Source: Acetobacterium woodii DSM 1030
GTDB lineage: Bacteria > Bacillota > Clostridia > Eubacteriales > Eubacteriaceae
Length of the DNA: 64,000 bases
Assembly (NCBI RefSeq): GCF_000247605.1
Contig: NC_016894.1
Location: 3,027,732-3,091,731 of the forward strand
Direction of reading: 5' to 3'
In this document: positions 9,946 to 16,399 of the stretch, one piece after another
Numbering within the stretch: position 1 is the first letter of the stretch
Layout: the number at the start of each line of letters is the position of its first letter
The notes under the pieces: model-generated
Told to the model about the DNA's origin: nothing
Database searches by the model: none
The model's input: only the letters and a program-made list of their open reading frames with translations
Translations under genes and position numbers: made by a program

Positions 9946-9973
9946 AATTAAGTATCCAAAAGTTGTGAACTAT

Positions 9974-10049
9974 GGGGGTGTGGCGAAGTTGGGATCGCGT
10001 CTGACTGGCAGTCAGAAGGCCAGGGGTTCGAGTCCCCTCATCTCCACCA
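9974..10049 (+). tRNA. tRNA-Ala, anticodon GGC, CCA encoded
   Basis: A 76-base cloverleaf. The acceptor GGGGGTG pairs with CATCTCC, the D stem is GCGA/TCGC, the anticodon stem TCTGA/TCAGA encloses loop CTGGCAG (anticodon GGC, reading GCC Ala), and the T arm is AGGGG-TTCGAGT-CCCCT, followed by encoded ACCA. It has its own promoter and terminator. It marks the left edge of an accessory region, as tRNA genes often do, but no second copy of its 3' end was found to prove integration. Confidence 0.92.
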
Positions 10050-10064
10050 TTTAAGAAACGTATA

Positions 10065-10092
10065 AGAGAGCCGTTGAGGTTCTCTTTTTTTT
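10065..10092 (+). terminator. tRNA-Ala terminator
   Basis: AGAGA-G-CC, loop GTTGA, GG-T-TCTCT followed by eight T. It begins 15 bases after the CCA end. Confidence 0.75.
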
Positions 10093-10201
10093 ATGTCTGA
10101 TTACTGGAAGAGGTCGAAAAAGCCCGAGTCTGGCGACTATTTGGCGACTGTTTTGAGAAAAACTAAAGCCCAATAGCAAAAGTTACTGAGCTTTAATAAA
10201 A

Positions 10202-10903
10202 TTACTCTGTCATTCTAAATAAATCATTCTTCCAATCATCCGGAAAATGAATTCCTTTATTATAGAAGCATCTCGTTATGCGTTTTTTTAACCTTATGTG
10301 CATTTTTGATTCAGTTATAGAGTTGCGAAAAACTTCCGTTTCAAGAATTCTTTTCAAATCATCCAATACACTCTTTAAATTGTACCACTCTAAAATATCA
10401 CTGAAACAATCTTCAAATAATTTATTAAAGAAATTTTCTTCAGTTTTTATTTCATCTTCCATCTCACTATATATGTCCTCATCTATTTCACCATATATTT
10501 TATCATCAATTATTGTCATATCTCCATTTACTTCGAATCGTTCCATCACTTTTTTTGACTTCTCTTTATCATCAACTTCTTTGTCAATTTCTTCCAAAAA
10601 ATCGATTACTTTTTTATATTCCAAGTCTTGTGAATCTATCATTTTCACAATGTATACTAAATCAAGCAAAATATCACTTGCGACCTCTTTTAAATCAGTT
10701 TCGATGATATCGCCATGTGCAATATTATTTCTAATATTCGGGAAATCGAAAGCATAATAGATATATCCCCACAAATGCTCTTTTTTGTTGAGATATCCTA
10801 ATTTATCAGTAATTGAATTTCCTTTTCTTCCTACCTCAATAATATCCATATAGTCGGAAAACATTCCCTCGATTTGGGGCACAGCAAGACAGATAAATGG
10901 CAA
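10202..10903 (-). CDS. Unknown protein, C-terminal half of a TAG-split gene
   Basis: 233 codons from a TTG, with no good ribosome site. The frame is the same as the upstream gene (10958-11665): reading through that gene's TAG stop gives 18 more sense codons that lead straight into this one without another stop. The two are most simply one ~487-aa protein broken by an amber codon. The N-terminal part has FPNIRNNIAHGD (about residue 57), reminiscent of HEPN-like helical domains with an RNxxxH-type core; the C-terminal part is highly charged. Function unknown. Base use is AT-rich, unlike the neighbouring pdu genes. Confidence 0.6.
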   Translation of the reverse strand: MPFICLAVPQIEGMFSDYMDIIEVGRKGNSITDKLGYLNKKEHLWGYIYYAFDFPNIRNNIAHGDIIETDLKEVASDILLDLVYIVKMIDSQDLEYKKVIDFLEEIDKEVDDKEKSKKVMERFEVNGDMTIIDDKIYGEIDEDIYSEMEDEIKTEENFFNKLFEDCFSDILEWYNLKSVLDDLKRILETEVFRNSITESKMHIRLKKRITRCFYNKGIHFPDDWKNDLFRMTE

Positions 10904-10957
10904 ATAATTTTCATTCTCAAAACACTCAATAGCTACTTCAAATACACTATATCTTTT

Positions 10958-11665
10958 CTACAGAAAAAAATTATCCCTAGTGATATTTATAACTTCCTGA
11001 GTAATTTCATTGGCTTTAATGTATTGTTCTAATTCTTTTAAATACTCAGCTTTATCATTATTCTTAAGCTCAAACATCTTTTTGCTCGTTAAATTTGATG
11101 CATATTGAAAATTAATTTCATGTTTCCAGTCATACAATTCATCTTGTTCTGGTGCCGAAAACTCCATATCATCAAACAATTCAACCATAAACCAGTTTGT
11201 GATCTTCTCAAGCCATGACGATCTACTCCACGCTTCATTTTTCCATTCTTCTTCGTTATTTTTTTCTTCAGCTTTTTTCAGCAACCCTAAATTAAAGTCT
11301 AGAATAAATTCGAGTTTCTTTCCTTCATATGACTTTTTTTCTCCAAGAATACTAATTTTCTTTATTACTCTTATTATTTGATTTTCTATCTTTTTTACTT
11401 TTTCCTCAGATTTAAATCGAATTTTCTTATATTCATTATTTAAGTCTTTACTAAAGCCAAGATGAACTCTATAAATATAATCAACAAAATTTTCTTCATC
11501 ATTATTGTGTTCTTTAAACTCTATTCGATAATAATCTTTATCTTGATTAAAAGTCTTCTTCATAAATTCAAGAAAGTCTTCAACTACACTCTCTTTTTCT
11601 AAGTTTATCAACTCATTCTCAATAAAGTGCTTCCTGTATTCTTTTCTTTTTTTTAAATAATTCAA
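10958..11665 (-). CDS. Unknown protein, N-terminal half of a TAG-split gene
   Basis: 235 codons, very rich in Lys, Glu and Asn, all-helical in appearance, with no membrane segment. I do not recognise the family. The TTG at 11665 is the only sensible start: AAGGG lies 10 bases upstream and an in-frame TGA lies just before that. It ends at a TAG after NITRDNFFL, and the same frame then continues into the next gene. Either a nonsense mutation or a reading error broke one gene, or the amber codon is read through. The AT-rich composition and the neighbouring toxin-antitoxin genes suggest acquired DNA. Confidence 0.6.
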   Translation of the reverse strand: MNYLKKRKEYRKHFIENELINLEKESVVEDFLEFMKKTFNQDKDYYRIEFKEHNNDEENFVDYIYRVHLGFSKDLNNEYKKIRFKSEEKVKKIENQIIRVIKKISILGEKKSYEGKKLEFILDFNLGLLKKAEEKNNEEEWKNEAWSRSSWLEKITNWFMVELFDDMEFSAPEQDELYDWKHEINFQYASNLTSKKMFELKNNDKAEYLKELEQYIKANEITQEVINITRDNFFL

Positions 11666-11741
11666 TGCAAAAATTTCCCTTCAAATTTGAAATATCTAGA
11701 ATATCTAGCTATTGAGCTTTACGGCCTCAATTTTGGGGAGA

Positions 11742-11875
11742 GGTATCCGTAAGTCATGGATACCCTTGACTAAGGTCTTACCAATTTAGGAACACCTTTC
11801 AAACCGGATGTGCGTATCATGCATACCCGAAAACTGCATAGTGTGCACTATAGCCGGTTGTCCTAAAAGGGGACA
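11742..11875. other. Gene-free stretch with several inverted repeats, possible structured RNA
   Basis: The interval between the split gene and the hicAB terminator has no convincing gene but is full of pairable segments: GGTATCC (11742) with GGATACC (11758); the loop of that hairpin (GTAAG, 11749) with CTTAC (11777), a possible pseudoknot; AACCGG near 11801 with CCGGTT (11854); ATAGTG/CACTAT near 11838-11851; and TGTCC (11859) with GGACA (11871). Its strand is not clear. It could also be the decayed end of a mobile element. Confidence 0.35.
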
Positions 11876-11883
11876 CCTGGGCA

Positions 11884-11915
11884 TAAAAAAAGCCCGGGCC
11901 GATGCCTAGGCTTCA
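11884..11915 (-). terminator. Terminator of the hicAB operon
   Basis: On the minus strand AGCCTAGGC, loop ATCG, GCCCGGGCT and seven T; nine pairs with one mismatch and one G-T. It overlaps the stop codon of the last small gene. Confidence 0.75.
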
Positions 11916-12040
11916 ATCAGTTTACCAATAATGGCCACTTCTCTTTCAATTTCTGCTTTTTCTGAATCGCTCAAGAAATCAGGATCATCATAAATGTCGC
12001 TGAATTCTGTAAACTCTTCATTGCCTATTTTAATGCTCAT
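11906..12040 (-). CDS. 44-aa protein, third gene of the hicAB operon; antitoxin-fragment-like
   Basis: The ATG at 12040 overlaps the hicB stop (ATGA), so translation is coupled. The product is acidic, and its C terminus, FLSDSEKAEIEREVAIIGKL followed by IEA, resembles the lead-in helix found before the helix-turn-helix in many HigA-like antitoxins (typically ...EIxLxVxLIGKLIEAR). Here the gene stops at that point, so it is either a truncated antitoxin or a dimerisation micropeptide. A terminator overlaps its stop codon. The reading frame is convincing from the coupling; its function is unknown. Confidence 0.6.
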   Translation of the reverse strand: MSIKIGNEEFTEFSDIYDDPDFLSDSEKAEIEREVAIIGKLIEA

Positions 12041-12447
12041 CTTAAAACTTGCCTTTTTACATCCAAGTAATCAATTAAGGCTGCTTCCAATAGCTTTGAA
12101 TAATTGACATGGTTGGATTCAGCGGCTTCTTTAAGCCATGCTGGAATAGTCACATTAGTTTTAACACGTCGGTTTTCCATTTCATTTTTTACCAGGTCAG
12201 GCAAAACAGTAACGGCGGTCATGATCCCGTCCTCAACCTCTTCTTTTGTTAGGGATTTTGATGGTGCTGGAAGAGGATCACCATCTTTTTCCATCCCATA
12301 GATATGAAGCTCCAGGGCTTTCCTTGCCATTTGTTGAGCCTCTTCAATATCTTTACCAAAGCTGATACAGCCGGGCAGATCTGGAAAATAAACGCCATAA
12401 CCGTCGGCTGATGGCTCCAATACCGCTAAATAAGTTAGTTTACGCAT
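12037..12447 (-). CDS. hicB: HicB-type antitoxin
   Basis: 136 aa. Residues 5-70 have the HicB partial RNase H-like fold with YFPDLPGCISFGKDIEEA, which caps the toxin. The C-terminal part (RVKTNVTIPAWLKEAAESN) is a ribbon-helix-helix-like DNA-binding segment for autoregulation. The ATG at 12447 is preceded by AAAGGAG at a good distance; an upstream in-frame TTG (12456) is too close to that site. It follows hicA, the usual toxin-first order of hicAB. Confidence 0.9.
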   Translation of the reverse strand: MRKLTYLAVLEPSADGYGVYFPDLPGCISFGKDIEEAQQMARKALELHIYGMEKDGDPLPAPSKSLTKEEVEDGIMTAVTVLPDLVKNEMENRRVKTNVTIPAWLKEAAESNHVNYSKLLEAALIDYLDVKRQVLR

Positions 12448-12478
12448 TATTATCAACTCCTTTTATTTATAGGGTGAC

Positions 12479-12495
12479 AGGGCTATTTAAGCCCT
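12479..12495 (-). promoter_or_regulatory. Small hairpin across the hicA stop codon
   Basis: AGGGCT-TAAAT-AGCCCT on the minus strand, with the hicA TAG inside the structure. The decayed second hicAB copy has CGGGCT-GAAAT-AGCCCG at the same place (16396-16412), with a paired change in the closing base pair. It may tune translation of hicB after hicA. Confidence 0.45.
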
Positions 12496-12665
12496 GCCTG
12501 TTTGAGGATGCTATTAAATGTTTTTATTGGAATGTCCCCAGAGTGTTTAGGTACTGTGACTTTTCCGGTTTTAGTTGGGTGTTTCAGTTGAACATGTGAA
12601 CCATTGGTTTCAATTTCAAACCAACCGTCCTTTTTCAAGATCTTCAATATTTCCCGTACTGTCAT
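12483..12665 (-). CDS. hicA: HicA mRNA interferase toxin
   Basis: 60 aa, the normal HicA length. It has the double-stranded-RNA-binding-like fold with KDGWFEIETNGSHVQLKHP; His24 in the GSH motif is the catalytic residue of the family. Free HicA cleaves mRNA and stops translation; HicB blocks it. The ATG at 12665 has GGGAGG 7 bases upstream and is driven by a near-perfect promoter. All key residues are present, so this module is probably active. Confidence 0.9.
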   Translation of the reverse strand: MTVREILKILKKDGWFEIETNGSHVQLKHPTKTGKVTVPKHSGDIPIKTFNSILKQAGLK

Positions 12666-12687
12666 ATGCTATCCTCCCTACACTTAT

Positions 12688-12716
12688 ATTATACGTATGT
12701 TTTATGCGTATGTCAA
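12688..12716 (-). promoter_or_regulatory. hicAB promoter and likely HicB operator
   Basis: Consensus TTGACA (12711-12716), 17 bases, TATAAT (12688-12693). The spacer contains ACATACG twice, 13 bases apart, and the palindrome TACGTA against the -10, the expected place for repression by the HicB C-terminal domain. Confidence 0.8.
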
Positions 12717-12745
12717 GAATATTAAGGAGATTGTGGCTTAATTTT

Positions 12746-12842
12746 TTCCATTAATTCCATTATTCCACAAAATAGAAGAGGCTCTGAAAACCCCATAAAA
12801 TGACGGGTATGTGAATTAATTCCATTATTTCCATTTATTCCA
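12746..12842. repeat. Two clusters of three TTCCA motifs
   Basis: TTCCA occurs at 12746, 12755 and 12763 and again at 12820, 12829 and 12838, with 8-9 base spacing within each cluster. Nearby ACATTTAC-RACA also occurs twice (about 12852 and 12914). The stretch 12717-13025 has no gene. It looks iteron-like, perhaps a remnant replication or partition site of a mobile element. Confidence 0.35.
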
Positions 12843-13025
12843 TGGGTTTCTAACATTTACAACATATATAACAGGGGTTGAGAAATTCTTACTTACGAGT
12901 TACCCCAATTTTTATGACATTTACGACACAATCCAGAAAATAAAAAAGAAGAGGTCTTTGATTGATCCTCTTCTTACAGGTTATTTTTGCGTTAATTTCG
13001 TTTTAGTATTCAAGGAAACGAAATT

Positions 13026-13517
13026 TCAAATTTCATCAAGTTCACTGTTGATTCTTTCGAAAGTATCAAACAAAGCTACCATTTTATTGTTCAAATTGAT
13101 TATTTTTAATCTTATCGGATGCTCATTTGATTCTTTAAGCTTCTTTGTAACTGGGTATCTCATTCTCATAGATTTCTCATCAAATTCTTGAATTTGCAAG
13201 ACATAAGAACGAACAGCTTTCAAATCAATTTGCTTCTCAATTAATTTCATTGGCTGGCTTACTTCAAAATCAATTAAAAAAACTTCTAGTTTTTCCCATG
13301 CCTTTTCTAAATTATGGTTTTTATTAAAAAAATCTTTGATCTCGCTTTCTGATAAAGAAACATGTTTGCAAAACAAGTATTTTATAAAAAGTTCGGTTGT
13401 GTGCCTGTAAAGAAAACATAGCGGATAAATTAACGTATCCTGTTTTTCAAGACTACCAAGTTTAAACTGTTTTATAAACTCTTCATATAAAGCTGAACAG
13501 GAATCCTTATAACCCAT
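13026..13517 (-). CDS. HEPN-like helical protein, probably missing its true start
   Basis: 163 aa from the ATG at 13517. FLYRHTTELFIKYLF (about residue 32) and the following helices resemble HEPN-type proteins common in toxin and defence loci. The open frame continues 26 residues upstream of the ATG (to a CTG near 13595) and encodes plausible protein (GPYSYFGWEFGLDHSFWNYI). A short in-frame start, MQIDARDVVFEVIPEGKG (13579-13635), begins one base after the regulator stop but is in another frame. A one-base indel near 13580-13590 would join them. I read it as a frameshifted gene or one with an unusual start; the catalytic state is unknown. Confidence 0.6.
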   Translation of the reverse strand: MGYKDSCSALYEEFIKQFKLGSLEKQDTLIYPLCFLYRHTTELFIKYLFCKHVSLSESEIKDFFNKNHNLEKAWEKLEVFLIDFEVSQPMKLIEKQIDLKAVRSYVLQIQEFDEKSMRMRYPVTKKLKESNEHPIRLKIINLNNKMVALFDTFERINSELDEI

Positions 13518-13636
13518 AATATAATTCCAGAAGCTGTGATCTAAGCCAAATTCCCAACCAAAATAGGAATATGGGCCATTAACCTTTACCTTCAGGAATT
13601 ACTTCAAAAACCACATCTCTTGCATCTATTTGCATA

Positions 13637-13843
13637 CTAATTCTCCTCTTCCAGGTATTCCATGATATCGCCGGGCTGGCATTGCAGGGCCTTGCAAAGT
13701 TTATCAATCGTATCAGTTTGAACAATCTTATCATTTCTGAGTTTAGTCATTGTAGGGGCTGATATGTTGGCCTTTTTTCTAAGGTCAACGTCTTTCATTT
13801 CCCTATCCACCAACAAGTGAAACATTTTCTTGTAAGTTATCAT
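13637..13843 (-). CDS. Cro/CI-type (XRE) transcriptional regulator
   Basis: 68 aa, a single helix-turn-helix domain: RKKANISAPTMTKLRNDKIV, then the typical tail VQTDTIDKLCKALQCQPGDI. Such small regulators control mobile elements and toxin loci. The ATG at 13843 is preceded by AAGGAGG. It diverges from the 82-aa gene at 14001 across a region with four repeats of a CTTAATA motif, probably its operators. The HEPN-like gene lies immediately downstream on the same strand, so it may be the antitoxin or repressor for that gene. Confidence 0.85.
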   Translation of the reverse strand: MITYKKMFHLLVDREMKDVDLRKKANISAPTMTKLRNDKIVQTDTIDKLCKALQCQPGDIMEYLEEEN

Positions 13844-13898
13844 TATGGCACCTCCTTGTTTTTCACATTATATTATAGTAAGCTAAAAAAGTAAAGCG

Positions 13899-13980
13899 AA
13901 CGCTTAATATTTTAGTTTACAAGCAATAAATTAAGCATTATAATAAACGTAAGCTTAATATTTGAAACGAACACTTAATA
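13899..13980. promoter_or_regulatory. Operator-like repeats between divergent genes
   Basis: CGCTTAATATTTT (13901), ATTAAGCATTATA (inverted, 13930), AAGCTTAATATTT (13951) and CACTTAATAAAT (13972) share the core CTTAATA. They surround the plus-strand promoter and the upstream region of the XRE gene, as in a Cro/CI-type switch. Confidence 0.55.
13916..13944 (+). promoter_or_regulatory. Promoter of the 82-aa gene
   Basis: TTTACA (13916-13921), 17 bases, TATAAT (13939-13944), with one of the CTTAATA-type repeats overlapping the -10. Confidence 0.7.
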
Positions 13981-14000
13981 AATCGAAGGGAGAAGCCACC

Positions 14001-14249
14001 ATGTATAACCTATCAGAAATCGCAAGAACCGCCAACAAATTGGCCACCACCGGATTAACCAAAAGCCAGGCATTTAAAAGAGCCTGGGGAAAAGCCCTTG
14101 TAGTTAAAGGCGTCACCCAGGGGAAACGACAGACAGCCATTGACCACATGAAACAGTATGACCCCTCAGAAATCATGATCAGTCTTGAAAGAAACACCAC
14201 CGGCTATTTTGAAGAGGATGGCAGGCATGACGACTGCAAGTTAAATTAA
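14001..14249 (+). CDS. Mobile-element-type small protein of unknown function
   Basis: 82 aa. The start is the ATG at 14001, with GAAGGGAG 8 bases before it; the frame extends further up to a TTG at 13962, but that lies inside the operator region. The N-terminal part, LSEIARTANKLATTGLTKSQAFKRAW, is a helical motif I have seen in small proteins of phages and integrative elements, followed by VTQGKRQTAIDHMKQYDPSEI. No function is known to me. Its promoter is shared with the XRE operator region, and a transcript would run on into the structured stretch at 14275-14503. Confidence 0.65.
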   Translation: MYNLSEIARTANKLATTGLTKSQAFKRAWGKALVVKGVTQGKRQTAIDHMKQYDPSEIMISLERNTTGYFEEDGRHDDCKLN

Positions 14250-14274
14250 TCCTTCATATCTCGTTTCTGAATTT

Positions 14275-14503
14275 TAAGGCGCGAAACCAGGTGTCAAACC
14301 ATAGACAGTTGAATTCAGACATTTCTGTCTAAGTTAGCAAAATCGGATGTCAGTAAAACCGATCTCTGAATTGTCGGGATCACCGACTTTTAAACCGGCT
14401 ACCCTCTTGCAACGGATTATTTGAAAAGATCGAGCCCAAAGCTCAGGCATATGCTAGGGCTTAATAATCCGGAAAGAGGCTATCTTACTGGGAAGCCTTT
14501 TTT
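14275..14503 (+). ncRNA. Candidate structured RNA downstream of the 82-aa gene
   Basis: I see no gene here but successive clean helices: AGACA/TGTCT near 14317-14330; ATCGG/CCGAT near 14342-14363; GTCGG/CCGAC near 14373-14387; then a long element with CCTCTT/AAGAGG (14403, 14474), CGGATTATT/AATAATCCG (14413, 14463) and inner AGCCC/GGGCT (14433, 14456). It ends in a T-tailed hairpin. It would be transcribed from the promoter at 13916-13944. Not a class I can name. Confidence 0.4.
14477..14503 (+). terminator. Terminator after the structured stretch
   Basis: AGGCT (14477) and AGCCT (14494) with an intervening 12 bases, followed by six T. It ends the transcript of the 82-aa gene and the structured stretch. 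Confidence 0.6.
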
Positions 14504-14617
14504 ATATAATAAAGTAATAAAACAATAAAGGTGAAACATAAAAAAATAAAGGTAAAAAAATGATTAATATGCTAAAATAAGTGTATAAAAGAAAAGTAAA
14601 GTGAAAAGAGATGGGTT

Positions 14618-15691
14618 ATGTCATTCAAGAAAGAAAAAAAAGAAAGAATAGAGAATTACATTCTGGAGTTAATTAAAAATGGGAATCATGAAGATGTTAA
14701 ACAAAAAACCATATATGCTTGCGACATTTCACCGACTACATATTACCGATATTTGAAAAACTTAAAAGATAAAAATCTTATTAAAGAAGATAAAAACAAT
14801 CGATATGTCCTTGCTGATGTGCGAAAGGAATTATTTTGCTATAAGAATAAAGGACTTTACGAGCATGAAATTTACGAAAATGATATCGACCAATTTATTA
14901 AAACCCTACCGAAAAACATCCAAAATATTTGGTATTATGCATTTACAGAAATAATGAATAACGCGATTGAACACTCTTCTGCAAATGAAATTCATGTTTT
15001 GGTAGCGGAAACCCCGCTGGATATAATAATTGTAATATCCGATGAGGGTATTGGCATATTTAACAACATTAAGAGTTTTATAGAAGAAACAACTGGAGAG
15101 GAAATCTCACTTGAAGATGCAATGCGGCAATTGTTTAAAGGTAAATTTACCACAAAATCAGAAAATCATGCTGGTGAGGGCATTTTCTTTACTTCGCGGA
15201 TTATGGATCTATTCATGATCGCATCAAGTGGTTTATTTTTCTCGCATGATAATTATAAAGATCTTGAGGCAAAAATTTCTGACATTGTTCCAAATTCAAC
15301 ACTTCTAAAAAAGGGGACAAGCGTTATGATGCAGTTATCAAAAAATTCTAATAAAGAAACAAGAACAATTTTTAATCAATTTACTACGCCAGATGAAGGC
15401 TTTTTCAGGACAGAAATAAAATTGAAAAACTTTTGTGAGCATGGATATCCTGTATCGCGTTCTCAAGCGCGTCGTATTTTTGATGGCATGAATTTATTTA
15501 AAGAAGTTACTATTGATTTTGAAGGTGTTAGTGATTTAGGGCAAGCGTTTTGTCATGAAATATTTGTTGTTTTTCAAAATAAATTCCCGGATATACAAAT
15601 TAAAGCAATTAATGCAAATGAAAATGTACAAGGAATGATTTCGAGAATAATAAATACTGAAAAATTATTAAAGAAAAAAGTAAAAAATTGA
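14618..15691 (+). CDS. Winged helix / HATPase / STAS-like (DUF4325) protein
   Basis: 357 aa in three parts. Residues 10-70 form a winged helix-turn-helix (CDISPTTYYRYLKNLKDKNL). Residues 90-245 are a histidine-kinase-type ATPase domain: EIMNNAIEHSSA is the N box and DEGIGI the G1 box, with GEGIFFTSRIMDLF after it; no phospho-accepting His domain is seen. Residues 265-345 match the STAS-like DUF4325 domain (SRSQARRIFDGMNLF, FEGVSDLGQAFCHEIF). Proteins of this layout occur in mobile and defence-rich regions. It is probably a stand-alone ATP-responsive regulator rather than a normal kinase. It is a single-gene unit with a strong hairpin after it. Confidence 0.8.
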   Translation: MSFKKEKKERIENYILELIKNGNHEDVKQKTIYACDISPTTYYRYLKNLKDKNLIKEDKNNRYVLADVRKELFCYKNKGLYEHEIYENDIDQFIKTLPKNIQNIWYYAFTEIMNNAIEHSSANEIHVLVAETPLDIIIVISDEGIGIFNNIKSFIEETTGEEISLEDAMRQLFKGKFTTKSENHAGEGIFFTSRIMDLFMIASSGLFFSHDNYKDLEAKISDIVPNSTLLKKGTSVMMQLSKNSNKETRTIFNQFTTPDEGFFRTEIKLKNFCEHGYPVSRSQARRIFDGMNLFKEVTIDFEGVSDLGQAFCHEIFVVFQNKFPDIQIKAINANENVQGMISRIINTEKLLKKKVKN

Positions 15692-15703
15692 TATGACATT
15701 CAA

Positions 15704-15747
15704 TTTTACGTCTTTGAGCACTAGACGTAAAACAGGCTTATTTTTTT
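15704..15747 (+). terminator. Terminator after the HATPase/STAS gene
   Basis: TTTTACGTC (15704-15712) and GACGTAAAA (15724-15732) pair perfectly over nine bases, followed after a short gap by eight T. The remainder up to 15945 shows no convincing gene. Confidence 0.65.
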
Positions 15748-15945
15748 ATGCCAAACGTACGTCTGTGAATTTCTTCAAATAACCGCCAATCGTGTCCAAG
15801 CTCATGGGTTCACCCTTCCACGCGGTTTATCGGCAAAGTCGTTTTTGATTATTCTTTGATTTAATATTTAAATTCTTGCATTTAGAAATTATTTTTTGGG
15901 AAATTGGTTGATTGTTTATTAAAACCCTGCATGCATTCTCTGAAT

Positions 15946-16360
15946 TCATAATTTTAAACTGTACAGACGAATTTGTGTACTTTCAAGTATGCTAATTAAA
16001 GCATCCTGCAGCACCTGGGAAAAGTTGACATTCTTTTCAAGTGCAGCATCGTTTAACCAGGAAGGAATCGTAAGTGTTTTCTTAACCGCTCTGGACTCAA
16101 TTCTTTTTTTATAGGCCGCCATATCAAATTCGATCACTACTAAAAATTGCCCCTCTTCCAGCTTAATGTTTTGAGGGTTAGAAGCCTGGGGAATTGGCTC
16201 TTTCTTATCCTCCATATAGGACAAAACAAGGCCCAACGCCTCAAAAGCCATGATCTATGGTATCTCCACCGGTGTTGCAGCCGGGAAAGTCTGGAAAGAA
16301 TACGGAAAAACCGCCATCCTTTTCAGGAATAAAAATCGCTGGATAAAATAATTTTTTCAT
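15946..16360 (-). pseudogene. Frameshifted HicB-type antitoxin
   Basis: From the ATG at 16360 (AAAGGAG upstream) the frame reads MKKLFYPAIFIPEKDGGFSV, then FFPDFPGCNTGGDTIDH, a HicB N terminus, and hits TGA within a few codons. The other frame, open from 16251 to 15946, carries the rest: AFEALGLVLSYMEDKKEPIP and a ribbon-helix-helix-like tail (VKKTLTIPSWLNDAALEKNV). A small indel near 16245-16255 separates the two. It is a relative of the intact hicB at 12037 but not a close copy. Confidence 0.75.
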
Positions 16361-16399
16361 GTGACTGCTCCTTTTCTAAGAATTTATATTAGTCTCGGG

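Noticed and set aside
10110-10165. Repeated TGGCGACT just after the tRNA terminator, at first taken as an integrase or attachment remnant
   Set aside because: No reading frame or second copy supports it; a loose resemblance near 16490 is too weak.
10958-10960. Pyrrolysine insertion at the TAG
   Set aside because: Kept only as a speculative alternative: there are no pyl genes in the window and a nonsense mutation or read error explains it more simply.
15746-15805. 19-codon frame MSLDTIGGYLKKFTDVRLA with an upstream GGAAGGG
   Set aside because: Too short, overlaps the terminator T-run and has no recognisable partner; could be a gene fragment but not supported.
9974-16270. Possible att direct repeat: ATCTCCACC of the tRNA 3' end recurs near 16260
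   Set aside because: Only nine bases match, and the second copy is inside the hicB pseudogene coding sequence, so chance is the better reading.
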